The notes: generated by a model from the sequence alone, not told the origin. 64,000 bases of DNA from Acidianus ambivalens (GCF_009729015.1 NZ_CP045482.1:802001-866000), one strand, 5' to 3'; positions 1 to 9,271 are shown, numbered from the stretch's first letter. Numbers and translations are program-made.

Positions 1-1
1 T

Positions 2-88
2 TCGGATAAAGATATAGAAAAGTTAGCTAATAATATCCTAAAAGGTTACGGGAAATGCGTTATAGAAAAAGGAATGATAGCTATCTAG
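2..88 (+). CDS. C-terminal end of an unidentified gene (partial)
   Basis: An open frame enters from the left edge and ends at a TAG at 86-88. It gives 28 residues ending KGMIAI. The piece is too short to assign to a family. It converges on the minus-strand gene that ends at 94, leaving only 5 nt between the two stop codons. Confidence 0.5.
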   Translation, partial: SDKDIEKLANNILKGYGKCVIEKGMIAI

Positions 89-93
89 CCCTT

Positions 94-1764
94 CTATCTT
101 TTTCTAAAAAGTAAATAATATAATATAAATGATAAAATCAGAGATATAGGGATTAAAATTTCATAAGTATAATAATTAGGGTTACTGGCATGAGTACTAC
201 TAATTGTAATTACAGTTATAGATTTTGTTGATGAATTATGTAATGATGAGATATTATGATAATGAAAAGGATCTATGGAATAAGAAGATGCCTTATAGCA
301 TCTGAAATTCTCTTTTCCAGTAGTTAACTTTGCATAATATTTACAGAAATTAACTGTAATATTTACAGCTTTTTCCGCAGTATCTTCTCCGAAAGTAAAG
401 TAGTTAGGGAAAGTTACATAAGTATTTTTCTTAAGATAAAATAGCCATAATGTTGCATTTAACTTGCAGAATTTGGTAATTTCGCCGTTTCCTCCTCCTC
501 CGAAAACTAGTTCTGCATCGTAGTAACTTCCAATTGGAGTATAATGCTTTCCGCAAACCAATATGTAAGCGAATTTAAATTTACCATGAATTAAAACGTT
601 ATCATATACAATTTCCTTATAGCACGTAAAACTACCATTCTTGATAAGAATAGCAGCAAAACTGACTAATATTCCGCATTTTTCTAAACTAACGTTTGTT
701 ACCAGATATCCGCATAATGGTAGGCAGTATTTGAGCTCTGGTTGACAGTAATAATTTCCGTAATAGTATTCAATTTTACCACTTTGGTTAACCATTGTAA
801 CGTAACCATTGAGAGAGGTAATACTGTAATTTGAAAGAGTAGAATCAATACATGTAATATTTAAAATTTCATCTGCTAATTTAAATTCATGTTTTAATGT
901 AAGAAATTCTAAAACATTCTGAAGCCAATAGACTTGGCTACAAGTTTTCAGTACTACATTAAGTTGTAAAGAAGCAGAACATGGAGGTACTAAATTTTGT
1001 GAATAATTATAAGCTAAAATACAACTAATGTTAAATTTACCTAAAATAGAAGTAGTTTTTATTAAATAAGGTTTAGTCGCTTTTGTCTCATTAAGGATGC
1101 CATAACTAGCTATGCCTTCTGAAGATAATGATGAAAGTTTAAGATAAGGGTTAATAAAGCAAGGAATTACTTTATATGATAGATAAAATAACGAGTCTTT
1201 ATATATGCATATTTTTATAAAAATATTCTTAGGATTTTTAAAATATACGTAAGAATAATTTGAGAAAACTATTGTTGTATTTTCATATTCTTTAATAATT
1301 TTATTGCACTGAATGATTTCAAAAGTCAATGATACATTAGATATAATAAAAGCCTTAAGAGCTTCTGGAGTTTCTAAGTCAGGTATAGGAATTAGAACGG
1401 ATTCATTTGTACTAAATAAAAATGAAGGGCATAAAGCTTTTTGAATGCATTTTAATTTTATAATGTAATAATGAAAATTGAATTGATTAGTGCTTTTTAC
1501 TACTACTTCATATTTACCTTGAATTAGTAAGAGCCCAGAAGTTAAATTATTTTTTGTATAATTCATATAAATTAATTTTTGGCAGGAATTATTGCTTATT
1601 CTTAAAATGGAAATATTAACATTCTCTCCATTTATATTGAAAATAAATGCAGAAGGAGAAGTGATATTAAGGATATAAGTATTACTACATTGTAAATATG
1701 CACTCACATAATTAACAATACTTAAAAGAATGAGGATAACAATTACCAGTTTTATAATGTGCAT
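94..1764 (-). CDS. Secreted, C-terminally membrane-anchored Cys/Asn-rich protein of unknown function
   Basis: This 556-residue protein starts with a typical Sec signal or anchor (about residues 4-22, ending near VSA). It ends with one transmembrane helix (about 533-551) followed by a KR tail, so most of the chain should lie outside the cell. The ectodomain is rich in Cys pairs and N-x-S/T sequons, as expected for an N-glycosylated, disulfide-stabilised Sulfolobales surface protein. No catalytic motif is visible. Two smaller proteins here have a similar build (30312-31013 and 63443-63958). The function is unknown; a surface-layer, adhesion or sensor role is only inference. Confidence 0.8.
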   Translation of the reverse strand: MHIIKLVIVILILLSIVNYVSAYLQCSNTYILNITSPSAFIFNINGENVNISILRISNNSCQKLIYMNYTKNNLTSGLLLIQGKYEVVVKSTNQFNFHYYIIKLKCIQKALCPSFLFSTNESVLIPIPDLETPEALKAFIISNVSLTFEIIQCNKIIKEYENTTIVFSNYSYVYFKNPKNIFIKICIYKDSLFYLSYKVIPCFINPYLKLSSLSSEGIASYGILNETKATKPYLIKTTSILGKFNISCILAYNYSQNLVPPCSASLQLNVVLKTCSQVYWLQNVLEFLTLKHEFKLADEILNITCIDSTLSNYSITSLNGYVTMVNQSGKIEYYYGNYYCQPELKYCLPLCGYLVTNVSLEKCGILVSFAAILIKNGSFTCYKEIVYDNVLIHGKFKFAYILVCGKHYTPIGSYYDAELVFGGGGNGEITKFCKLNATLWLFYLKKNTYVTFPNYFTFGEDTAEKAVNITVNFCKYYAKLTTGKENFRCYKASSYSIDPFHYHNISSLHNSSTKSITVITISSTHASNPNYYTYEILIPISLILSFILYYLLFRKR

Positions 1765-1787
1765 TTTATTGAACTATTAATGATTAC

Positions 1788-2513
1788 CTATTTTAATCTT
1801 ATCGTAGAAAGTAGTTTTGGACTTAGTTGAAAGTACTCTAACTCGTACTTTTTAAGCAATTTTAATGCACTCTTCGATATTGACGGAGCAACTATTCCTC
1901 CTCTAACCTTCTCTCCTTTCCAGCTTAAGTAATCAACGTATCTCTTTAGCTGAGAAACCGCTTCTAGTCCTGCTTGAGCTCTCTTAAACTCCAAGACTAA
2001 ATATCCTGTAGAAGTCACTCCAAGCAAGTCTATTTTACCGAAGGGAGTTTGATACTCCCTTTCCAAAGGTATGAAATCTCTAGAAATTAATTCAGGATTT
2101 TTAACCACTTCTTCCACCATTTCGCTCTCACTACCAAATAAGTGAAATTCACCTTCGTCCACTTTCGATAAAGATAGATAATACACGATAGGCATTAAAA
2201 TTTCCAAGACTTCCTTAGGTCTCTTCCTTTCCACATAAATCTTAAGTTCGTCACCTATTTCCACCTTAACTTCTGAACTTGAAGGTTGCCAATTAACGGG
2301 TTTGAGTTTTCTGTTACTATGAACTAAAACACTTCCGTCAGGCTTAAAGGTTATTAGTCTAGAACTGTAAGTAGCTATAGAGGAAGCTCTACCAGCGTAT
2401 AGAATTTTGCATAATCCGAAGAGAGTAATAACATAGTTAGTCCTTTCATTCTCTAGAATATCCTTTACAGTAGAAAACTCTGGAAGGTCAAAGAATTTGT
2501 ACTTTTCCATCAT
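1788..2513 (-). CDS. nucS: Endonuclease NucS/EndoMS, mismatch-specific
   Basis: This 241-residue protein matches archaeal NucS (EndoMS), a homodimeric nuclease that makes a double-strand cut at mismatched bases and substitutes for MutS/MutL in many archaea. The N-terminal half (about 1-110) is the DNA-binding and dimerisation domain. The C-terminal half is a RecB-like nuclease fold with the motif GKIDLL (D162) and LEFKR (E175, K177), plus Q188 in QLKRYVDYL, so the catalytic set is complete. Length is normal for the family. It is divergent from the orphan at 2567 and its ATG lies about 54 nt from that gene's ATG. The start is the first Met of MMEKYKF; the second Met is equally possible. Confidence 0.93.
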   Translation of the reverse strand: MMEKYKFFDLPEFSTVKDILENERTNYVITLFGLCKILYAGRASSIATYSSRLITFKPDGSVLVHSNRKLKPVNWQPSSSEVKVEIGDELKIYVERKRPKEVLEILMPIVYYLSLSKVDEGEFHLFGSESEMVEEVVKNPELISRDFIPLEREYQTPFGKIDLLGVTSTGYLVLEFKRAQAGLEAVSQLKRYVDYLSWKGEKVRGGIVAPSISKSALKLLKKYELEYFQLSPKLLSTIRLK

Positions 2514-2566
2514 GAGTGGTAATACCTAGGAAATATTTTAATCTTACGAAATGCAAAGGTGATATC

Positions 2567-3532
2567 ATGGATTTCCTAGACGAGATTCATAATGTAAGAT
2601 ATAGGTTAGCCATGGCACTTAAGGTTTCATCTTTTAAGGTCGGCGATTTTACTTACATTGAAACTTCTGACCCAAACAAGGATTTTGTAATAGGAGAAGA
2701 AGAAGGAAAGGTTTTCGTATTGCCTATAAATAAGGATTGCATAAAGTTTAGCCAGGATATAAAACATTGCCTCGGATTTGATTATTATTACAAAGAGCAA
2801 TTTCCATGGAAGGAAGAAGTTAAAATAGGAGTGCTTGACAGGATTATTAGAATTTTAAAAGTATTTAATGACTACGATGAAATTAAGAATTATATAATCA
2901 ACCAAGAAATTATTCAATATGAAGGAAAAGACTACGCAATGCTCGAAGGTGACCTTTATTTTTCTAACCCGTACGAAGAATTTCTTGACAAATTAAAAGA
3001 CGATGATCTTGAGAACATAAAAAAGCTAAGTAAAGCTTACCAAGAGGTAAAGAATTTTCTTGACATACAAGTTGAAAATCCAACACCTGTTGAAGATATA
3101 TATAAGGAAATAGAGAGTGAATTAATTAAGATAGCAAGAAAATATAATGTGGAGTTAGATTATGGCAAATCAATAAAACTTTATTCTGACGAGAGAATTT
3201 CTGAAGATGAAGAACATGTAGAGGAGGAAATAAGAGAACCAATTAATGTTAATTCTCTGTTAGCTAAAATTAGGGCAAAAAAGGTAATTGAGAGAAAAGA
3301 TGACTTCCTAAATTTTCTACTGAGCAAAGAGGGGGAATTTAACATATGGGGTGAAATAAAAGGGAAAGGAATTATACTAGATGAAATGAAGGATAAAAAT
3401 GTTACAGTTCTATTAACTTACCCGCAAGAATTAGAGATTAACATTGGAGGAATTAAAAGGAAGATCTTAGTTCCTAAACCGTCTATTTTATTTATAAAGA
3501 AGGACTCTGCTCATTTCGAAATAGCTAGGTAA
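2567..3532 (+). CDS. Conserved hypothetical protein beside nucS
   Basis: The open frame could begin at a GTG at 2516. The ATG at 2567 is better because it has a purine-rich AGGTGAT just upstream and avoids crowding the divergent nucS start. From there the protein has 321 residues beginning MDFLDEIHNVRYRL. It is highly charged, has no signal or transmembrane segment, and has acidic stretches in the middle. No family was recognised. Its last 8 nt overlap the end of the convergent ABC permease gene. Divergent pairing with nucS is suggestive but does not establish a role in repair. Confidence 0.75.
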   Translation: MDFLDEIHNVRYRLAMALKVSSFKVGDFTYIETSDPNKDFVIGEEEGKVFVLPINKDCIKFSQDIKHCLGFDYYYKEQFPWKEEVKIGVLDRIIRILKVFNDYDEIKNYIINQEIIQYEGKDYAMLEGDLYFSNPYEEFLDKLKDDDLENIKKLSKAYQEVKNFLDIQVENPTPVEDIYKEIESELIKIARKYNVELDYGKSIKLYSDERISEDEEHVEEEIREPINVNSLLAKIRAKKVIERKDDFLNFLLSKEGEFNIWGEIKGKGIILDEMKDKNVTVLLTYPQELEINIGGIKRKILVPKPSILFIKKDSAHFEIAR

Positions 3533-4889
3533 CTGAAGTAACAATTTTTTCTATTGTAGATTCCCAGTAGGACTTAGAAAATATAAACGGTAAAGATATC
3601 GTAAGGTAAAATATAATAAAGGAGAGCATTATTGGCAAACATAAAATCAAATATGCAGGCAAGAAGGATAAAATTATTAGAGGAATTAGAGGAATTGAAG
3701 TTAGTAAGGAAACCAAAAGCCTTATTGGAGAAACGTTCATTGGCATATTATATCTTTGTTGATAGTATCTAGCATATAAAGACATAATGAAGATTGAACT
3801 TAAAGGAATGAAGACAACAAATCCTAATGCTTCTCCTATATAACCAAGAACCAGTGACAGTACTGCAAAAGGCGATAAAATAATTGCAATAGACAAAGCT
3901 TTACTAGTTAAGTAATACCTAGCGAACTCTTCTGGAGTCATAACGTTTAAGTCTAGCCATATAGGTTCCGTTATAAACGCCGCACTCGAAATCATTATCA
4001 TAACAAACCAACCTCCAAATAAAACATAAAAAAAGGTGAAACCTAAGTTTTCAGTGCTAGATAAAACAAAGTATAGAACTACCGCAAAAATTGAGGAGCC
4101 AAGCATAACTTTCCATAATTCTACTCTCCTAGAAACAAACGTACTTACTCCCATCCAGTTAACTCTTCCTCCTATTTCCAGGATTCTCAAATTTCTAATT
4201 AAGGTTAAGATGAAAGGATTAGAAGATTTAAAAGATATTTCCTCCTTAACTTCCCCTTTTTCTGAAGATATAGTAAAATTAGAATAAGAGGAAAAGTTAA
4301 ATTTCTTTAGTGCGGTGAAAAATAATGCAAAAGCTAGAGTATAAGAGATAATATAGCCTTCCAAATAACCATAAAACATTGAGAGAGGACTTAATGGGAA
4401 ATTAAATATTGCTGAAATAAACCAAATTATTACCACGATGTCTATCAAAATTTTCCTTTTGTTATCTAAATTATAAAGCACTGCAGGCAATGAAGAAGAG
4501 ATTAGTGCAAAAGCCGGAATAATAATTACCCCTGCGATGCCTAATGCTTCAATAAACCAGTACATGAAAATAGATAGAAAGATAACATTAACCACAAAAC
4601 TGCCTATTATCAACGATGCAATTATTTTATCGTCATCGAAAGGTAATAAAGCAAGGAAGTCGCTATCAGATTTAGTAGCTAACCCAAACCTCGTATTGAA
4701 CGGTGAGACGGCAATCATCATGGTTAAGTAAAAAACGGATAAATACTTGAACTCCACATTCACGTAATGAGGAGCTTCATAATAACTAATATAACCTATG
4801 TAACCAAATATTATAGCAAAACCTAAGTAAAATAATATACTCCTTTTTGGAATACGAGAGAATATTACAAATTTAATTAGGTTAAACAT
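3525..4889 (-). CDS. ABC-2 type transporter permease
   Basis: This 454-residue polytopic membrane protein has roughly 12 hydrophobic helices arranged in two blocks separated by a soluble loop (about residues 200-245). Its first codons overlap the end of the ATPase gene at 4882 by 8 nt, so the two are translationally coupled and form an export or multidrug-type ABC system. The substrate cannot be read from the sequence. The call rests on topology and on the adjacent ATPase rather than on a sequence motif. Confidence 0.75.
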   Translation of the reverse strand: MFNLIKFVIFSRIPKRSILFYLGFAIIFGYIGYISYYEAPHYVNVEFKYLSVFYLTMMIAVSPFNTRFGLATKSDSDFLALLPFDDDKIIASLIIGSFVVNVIFLSIFMYWFIEALGIAGVIIIPAFALISSSLPAVLYNLDNKRKILIDIVVIIWFISAIFNFPLSPLSMFYGYLEGYIISYTLAFALFFTALKKFNFSSYSNFTISSEKGEVKEEISFKSSNPFILTLIRNLRILEIGGRVNWMGVSTFVSRRVELWKVMLGSSIFAVVLYFVLSSTENLGFTFFYVLFGGWFVMIMISSAAFITEPIWLDLNVMTPEEFARYYLTSKALSIAIILSPFAVLSLVLGYIGEALGFVVFIPLSSIFIMSLYARYYQQRYNMPMNVSPIRLLVSLLTSIPLIPLIILSFLPAYLILCLPIMLSFIIFYLTISLPFIFSKSYWESTIEKIVTSVT

Positions 4890-5583
4890 TTCCCATCATC
4901 CTAGCTACTACGCTCTCTATCGGCTCGTCTTCCCTTCCCAAGGCTCTAAGTTCACTAATACTCCCCTGCCATATTACAGTACCTTTAGATATCATAATTA
5001 CGTAGTCTGTGAGCCTTGTTGCTATTGACATAATATGAGTAGAAATTAGAAAAGTAGATTTCATTTCCTTTAATATTCCTATAACTTTCTCCTGAGTAGG
5101 AATATCTAGATAGTTCAACGGTTCATCTAATAATACTATTTCTGGATTATGAATAAGTACTAAAGCTAAGGATAGTTTTTGTTGATTTCCTCTTGAAAGC
5201 TTTCCAGCCTGAATTTTCTCGTACTGCCTTAAGTCCAGAAAGTCTAACATTTCATCTACTCTTTCCTTTGGTACTCCTCTTAATGACGCAATGTACTCAA
5301 GGTTTTCCCTAACAGTTAAAATCCTATAAGGCATGGGATCTTCCGGTAGGTAACCTAGAATTTTCTTAACCTCCTTAGTCCCAGGCTTCATACCCATTAT
5401 TTCAACCTCTCCGTAATCGGGTTTCAAAAGTCCTGCAAGAATCTTCATTGTAGTAGATTTCCCTGCACCATTAGGTCCTAGTAAAGCAACTCTTCCACCG
5501 CACTGAATCGAGAATGACAAATTATTTAGAGCAGTAATAGAGCCAAATCTCTTAACAACATTTCTTAGAGAAATGCATTCCAT
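4882..5583 (-). CDS. ABC transporter ATP-binding protein
   Basis: This 233-residue nucleotide-binding subunit has Walker A GPNGAGKST (36-44), a Q-loop region near YLPEDP, signature LSRGNQQ (129-135), and Walker B IVLLDEP (149-155) followed by the D-loop and the switch His in STHIMS. The layout is that of CcmA/DrrA-type export ATPases. It is first in a two-gene operon with the permease at 3525. A TATA-like AT-rich stretch precedes the ATG. Confidence 0.92.
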   Translation of the reverse strand: MECISLRNVVKRFGSITALNNLSFSIQCGGRVALLGPNGAGKSTTMKILAGLLKPDYGEVEIMGMKPGTKEVKKILGYLPEDPMPYRILTVRENLEYIASLRGVPKERVDEMLDFLDLRQYEKIQAGKLSRGNQQKLSLALVLIHNPEIVLLDEPLNYLDIPTQEKVIGILKEMKSTFLISTHIMSIATRLTDYVIMISKGTVIWQGSISELRALGREDEPIESVVARMMGNV

Positions 5584-5589
5584 TAAATT

Positions 5590-6080
5590 ACAATTTCCAT
5601 ATGAATTATAAAAAGTTTTTACTAACGCTGGACTTATTTATAGCATTTTATTGATTTTATTTCATTTCTATTTCTTGTATATCCAAATTTTCGGTTACCT
5701 TTAAAGTTATCAGTTTTTAGCGACGTTGCAGGCCTTAAGAGTATTGCTAATCTTAATATATTAACTGGTTTTTCTAGCTCAATATTTATAGCTATCAGTA
5801 AAACATTTAGTATTTTATTCTTTTTACTATCAGTACTAAATATAGGCCTATACTTCAAGAGATTGTCTGTCCTAGATATTACACTAATCAGCTCCGTATG
5901 GTCTTCAAATTCAAGATAATGATCTATTTTAATTCCATACATCTCATAATCCCTAACAGATTGCAGGAATATTAAGAGATACTATAGAATTTATATAAGC
6001 CCCAACAATATTATTTACTTCTACGTTAGCCAAAAGCGTTTGAACCCAGGCTACAGTAAATTACGTTTTCTCTACTCAAA
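5590..6080. other. Stretch without a convincing gene; probable decayed sequence
   Basis: A 102-codon minus-strand frame (5634-5942) lacks recognisable features and has no good start signal. A separate minus-strand segment near 5966-6061 reads ANVEVNNIVGAYINSIVS but is closed upstream by a stop and has no start codon. These look like debris from one or more degraded genes. No tRNA, repeat or clear promoter was found, apart from AT-rich sequence. Confidence 0.4.
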
Positions 6081-6389
6081 ATGTATCACCGGTATCTCTC
6101 CATCAAGCATGTCTTTAGCTTACTGAGACTTAGTCATTGCTATGCGGAGGTATTCGAAGTACAACCTTCTTATCAATCAATAAATATTACAGTAGAAATA
6201 ATATATAGTAATATCTCAAATAAAATATCTACGTACAACCATACTATATTTATAACTCTATCTAATAATAATAGTCAAGACATTTTTATTAAGTATCTAA
6301 CATACAGCATATACGGAATTCCCATTGTAGTAATAGCTTTAATTGTACTTTTCATAATAATAATAGTATTACCAGGAGGAAAAAGATGA
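6081..6389 (+). CDS. Small protein with a C-terminal membrane anchor, upstream of the GH12 gene
   Basis: This 102-residue frame has a polar, N-x-S/T-rich middle and a strong transmembrane helix near the C-terminus (about residues 78-97) followed by GGKR. Its TGA overlaps the ATG of the GH12 gene (ATGA at 6386-6389), which points to translational coupling. The N-terminal third looks less protein-like and an upstream stop limits extension, so the gene may be a truncated remnant of a longer surface protein. The function is not known. Confidence 0.45.
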   Translation: MYHRYLSIKHVFSLLRLSHCYAEVFEVQPSYQSINITVEIIYSNISNKISTYNHTIFITLSNNNSQDIFIKYLTYSIYGIPIVVIALIVLFIIIIVLPGGKR

Positions 6390-7393
6390 AGAAAAATTAT
6401 GTAATAACAAGTGTTGCCTTAATTACAATAATTGTAGTAAGTATGACTTTTATTTCATTACACTTTTTAAATAATAATAATATAATGCCTGTTAAGAGTT
6501 CAGAAAAGAGCAGTAATAATGAAGTAATTACGACTACTCCTCATTAAGAAGAATATTTTTCAATAATTGGAAGTTATAAGAGCGATAGCGAATATGTAAT
6601 AGCAGAAATATATTCTTATAATTGCTCGCTTTTCGTTTCACCTTTCCTGTGGAATTTGAAATATGCGGACGGTAATGCCAATCTCACCTTTAGGAACGGA
6701 GTTTTATATGTTAACGTGAATTTTTCGAATTTCGAGAAAATATCTCCATGCATTCCGGTTGATGGTTATCCTGGATTAATGTATGGTTATGAAGGATGGT
6801 TTCCCTTTGCAGGAACTACTATAGAAAATCCTTCTTTAGTATTACCTAGAAAGGTATATTGTTTACCTAATATTACTTCTACCCTCAACTTCTCATTATG
6901 GGTAAAAGAAGGCAACATTGACGATTTCTCTTACGATATTTGGTTAAGTCAAAATCCCAATATTACATATTTAGCTTATCCAGACATTGAACTAATGATT
7001 TGGTTATACCACAATGAGACTCTCTCTTCCTATTTTATAAAAGAGGGAGAAGTACAAGTACCTATTTACGTAAACGGGAGCGAAATTACGTGTACATTTA
7101 CTGTGTACATTTTACCTCATACAGGTTCTTCTGACGGTTGGATAGGAGTATACTATTTATCAAACAAAAGCTTAGAAGGAAAGGTTAGTATTCCCTTAAC
7201 ATTCTTTATAGAGGATGAATTTCAATGGATAGATAAGATATTCCCAACAGTAAACGAAAGTTCCTATTACCTAGATGGAATTCAAGTAGGAATGGAATTC
7301 AACGACTATAACGGAATAGCAGAACTTGGATATACTCTTTATTGCTGGATAATGAGTACAGCACAAGGAGTAAAGATATTAGATGAAGCATAA
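6386..7393 (+). pseudogene. Glycoside hydrolase family 12 endoglucanase, interrupted by one in-frame stop
   Basis: Reading from the ATG at 6386 (GGAGG Shine-Dalgarno at 6375-6379) gives an N-terminal signal/anchor helix and an Asn/Ser/Thr linker. A TAA at 6545-6547 (codon 54) follows, after which the same frame continues to 7393. The downstream part is GH12-like: VDGYPGLMYGYEGW, the nucleophile Glu in DIELMIWLY (codon 202) and the acid/base Glu in GIQVGMEF (codon 304). Sulfolobales secrete GH12 endo-beta-glucanases of this build. The catalytic domain is intact, and the stop lies in the linker, where CAA, GAA or AAA would restore it. Readthrough, a recent nonsense mutation, or reinitiation at TTG 6656 are alternatives. 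Confidence 0.8.
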
Positions 7394-7455
7394 GTACACA
7401 GTAGTATCTACATAAATCTTTTAAGTCCAATTGAGAAGTATTTAGGGGAACCCTA

Positions 7456-7770
7456 ATGGGAATAGATCCTAATTATAGAACTACAAGAAAAGTAGTTACA
7501 GAAATTCAAGGAATAAAAGTTTACGATCCATACGAACCGCCCAAAAAACTCGGAATATGGGGCACAATAGTTGGAGTAGACTTCGACTTATGCATTGCAG
7601 ACGGCTCTTGTATAACAGCTTGTCCAGTAAACGTATTCCAATGGTATGAGACTCCCGGGCATCCTACATCAGAAAAGAAAGCAATGCCAATTAATGAACA
7701 AGCTTGCATATTCTGTATGGCCTGCGTAAACGTTTGTCCAGTTGCCGCAATAGACGTTAAACCACCTTAA
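7456..7770 (+). CDS. Seven-iron ferredoxin lacking the zinc site
   Basis: This 104-residue dicluster ferredoxin carries CIADGSCITACP (3Fe-4S half, with Asp at the fourth position) and CIFCMACVNVCP (4Fe-4S half). It is the main soluble electron carrier type of Sulfolobales, used by 2-oxoacid:ferredoxin oxidoreductases. In the characterised zinc ferredoxin, His16, His19, His34 and Asp76 (numbered without Met) bind zinc. Here those positions are Ile, Ile, Trp and Met. The N-terminal extension is kept but cannot bind zinc in the same way. This matches the description of zinc-free FdB-type isoforms in Acidianus. A TATA-like TAAATCTTTTAAG lies upstream. Confidence 0.93.
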   Translation: MGIDPNYRTTRKVVTEIQGIKVYDPYEPPKKLGIWGTIVGVDFDLCIADGSCITACPVNVFQWYETPGHPTSEKKAMPINEQACIFCMACVNVCPVAAIDVKPP

Positions 7771-7795
7771 ATACTTAGGTGGATACAAGAAATTA

Positions 7796-8329
7796 ATGAT
7801 AAAGGTTTTTCATTTAAGAAGGACTTACTTAACACTTACCTCTGCCCTTTATCCAGAGGGAATTAACTTCATTAATAAAATAAAGGTATTATTCGTGGAC
7901 AAGAACTATTGTAAAAATGCCTTTGAAGATGTTGAGAAGTTACGAGAAGGCAATACTATAATATTCATAACTGCAGCTAAAAATTACGAATTTAAACAAA
8001 CATCGTGGGGAGAGTTATTTATTTCGGCCGGAGTAGGAGAGAGTGGAGAAAATGCAGGTTGCACAATAAATATTTCTGCCTTCGTAAATTACCCGCTTAA
8101 TTTGAACGGCTTAGTTGATTTAGTTAGATCGTTAACTGAGGCAAAAAGTGGTGCTTTAAGGGACCTTAATTTTCCATTTACTGGAACTGCAAGTGATGCA
8201 ATAGCAGTAGGTACTATTGGAGGAAATGAGTATTTTGCAGGGCCTTCAAGCGAAATAGGTAAGAAAGTGACTAAGGACGTTAGAGAAGTTCTAAGAAAAT
8301 TATTGATCAAGGATTTGAGTTCTGAATAA
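7796..8329 (+). CDS. cbiZ: Adenosylcobinamide amidohydrolase CbiZ
   Basis: This 177-residue protein fits the CbiZ family, which removes the aminopropanol side chain from adenosylcobinamide (or adenosylpseudocobalamin) to yield adenosylcobyric acid during cobamide salvage. Family-like blocks are TINISAFVNYPL, the TEAKSGALRDLN segment and TGTASDAIAVGT. It is slightly short at the N-terminus compared with typical members. The TATA-like TTAAATACTT at about 7768 sits about 26 nt before the ATG, so the mRNA is probably leaderless. It is unlinked to the cbi operon at 42.6-50.4 kb, but the pathway is the same. Confidence 0.85.
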   Translation: MIKVFHLRRTYLTLTSALYPEGINFINKIKVLFVDKNYCKNAFEDVEKLREGNTIIFITAAKNYEFKQTSWGELFISAGVGESGENAGCTINISAFVNYPLNLNGLVDLVRSLTEAKSGALRDLNFPFTGTASDAIAVGTIGGNEYFAGPSSEIGKKVTKDVREVLRKLLIKDLSSE

Positions 8330-8620
8330 CTATGGATGAGAAAACTAGAAGAAATTCTAGTAGAGCTTACTGATAGAAGACAGAACGATCTAATGTTCAC
8401 ACGTAACTTATTATTACTTTCAATTCCGCAACGAGCACCTTCTTAAGGGCTCATACGCAATCTTAAGTCTTATTTCATGATGAAACCTTATGAGCAATAT
8501 TCAAGTTAAATCCTTACGATATTTCAACTTTGTAAGAAAAAGAATTAGAATTACATAAGAAACTTGGATTTCTTTAAAGAGAAATTAAATAAGGAAGGCT
8601 ATATTAAAGATTTGCTCAGC
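8330..8620. other. Non-coding gap with gene fragments
   Basis: A plus-strand micro-frame at 8336-8446 encodes 36 residues starting MRKLEEILVELTDRR, immediately after cbiZ. Further short peptide-like pieces (ending IKDLLSSF) follow in a shifted frame up to the convergent HTH gene. This looks like the remains of a gene that once followed cbiZ. No RNA gene was recognised. Confidence 0.35.
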
Positions 8621-8992
8621 TCATTTTAATTCCGCGGGTGTAATGCTTATAAATATTTTTGCACAGTATTCGAAATCCCTTGAGAGCTTATTTATTATCT
8701 CATCGGAACTTATTGCAGAGTAAATAAATCTCGGTCTTCCTCCTTTAGAGCTTTGATCTTTCATTCTCTGAACAAAACCTATGGAAAGCAATTTATTCAA
8801 TGACCTATTAACCGAAGCCTTACTTAGCTTTAGCTCCGCCGCTAGCTCATCCTCATTTTTTGGCCCGTTCTTTATTAACTCTTTCAATACCTTAAAGTCA
8901 GTGTCCGAAATATCATAGCAGAAGAGTAGGGCATCTAATAGACCTACTTCCTTCCCTGAAGGTAATCTAACTTTAAACTTTTGCACTTCCAT
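8621..8992 (-). CDS. Winged-helix transcriptional regulator (MarR/TrmB-like)
   Basis: This 123-residue protein has a winged HTH at about residues 32-88: helix DTDFKVLKELI, recognition region ELKLSKASVNRSLNKLLSIGF, and a wing containing the GGRPRFIYS turn. Such single-domain archaeal regulators bind DNA as dimers. A near-palindrome at 8998-9014 lies between its TATA element and start codon, which suggests autorepression. The effector and regulon are unknown. The GRPR wing resembles archaeal ArsR/MarR-type regulators, so the exact subfamily is not settled. Confidence 0.82.
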   Translation of the reverse strand: MEVQKFKVRLPSGKEVGLLDALLFCYDISDTDFKVLKELIKNGPKNEDELAAELKLSKASVNRSLNKLLSIGFVQRMKDQSSKGGRPRFIYSAISSDEIINKLSRDFEYCAKIFISITPAELK

Positions 8993-8997
8993 ATCTA

Positions 8998-9032
8998 ATC
9001 ATGATATATATGATAAAAACGTATATATAAAT
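8998..9032 (-). promoter_or_regulatory. Promoter and putative autoregulatory palindrome of the HTH gene
   Basis: Read on the minus strand, a TATA element (TTTATATATAC, about 9021-9032) is followed by ATCATATATATCATGAT (8998-9014), which contains the inverted half-sites ATCAT and ATGAT. The palindrome lies between TATA and the ATG at 8992, a typical repressor position in archaea. Binding is inferred, not shown. Confidence 0.45.
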
Positions 9033-9271
9033 CTTTGTATAATTTAGTAAAATATTAATTTATTTGATTATTTAGAATATACTCAATAAAATGATAATAG
9101 ACTAAGGTCTTACGATGTTTAAGATCAACCTAACCCACAGAGTTTGTGAGAATGCTAAGTTCGAATTCAACCAAAGAATTAAAAATTATTAAATATTATG
9201 TAGACATCAATTGAATGATGAATACAAATTAAATTGTGAAAGAATATAAAGTAGTTTGCATAAAATTTATT

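Noticed and set aside
5634..5942. 102-codon minus-strand ORF
   Set aside because: No start signal, no recognisable motif, and low-quality composition; probably decayed sequence.
5966..6061. Pilin-like peptide segment on the minus strand
   Set aside because: Closed by an upstream stop and without a start codon; too short to support.
9130..9180. tRNA-like TTCGAAT T-loop
   Set aside because: Neighbouring bases do not form a T-stem or acceptor stem on either strand.
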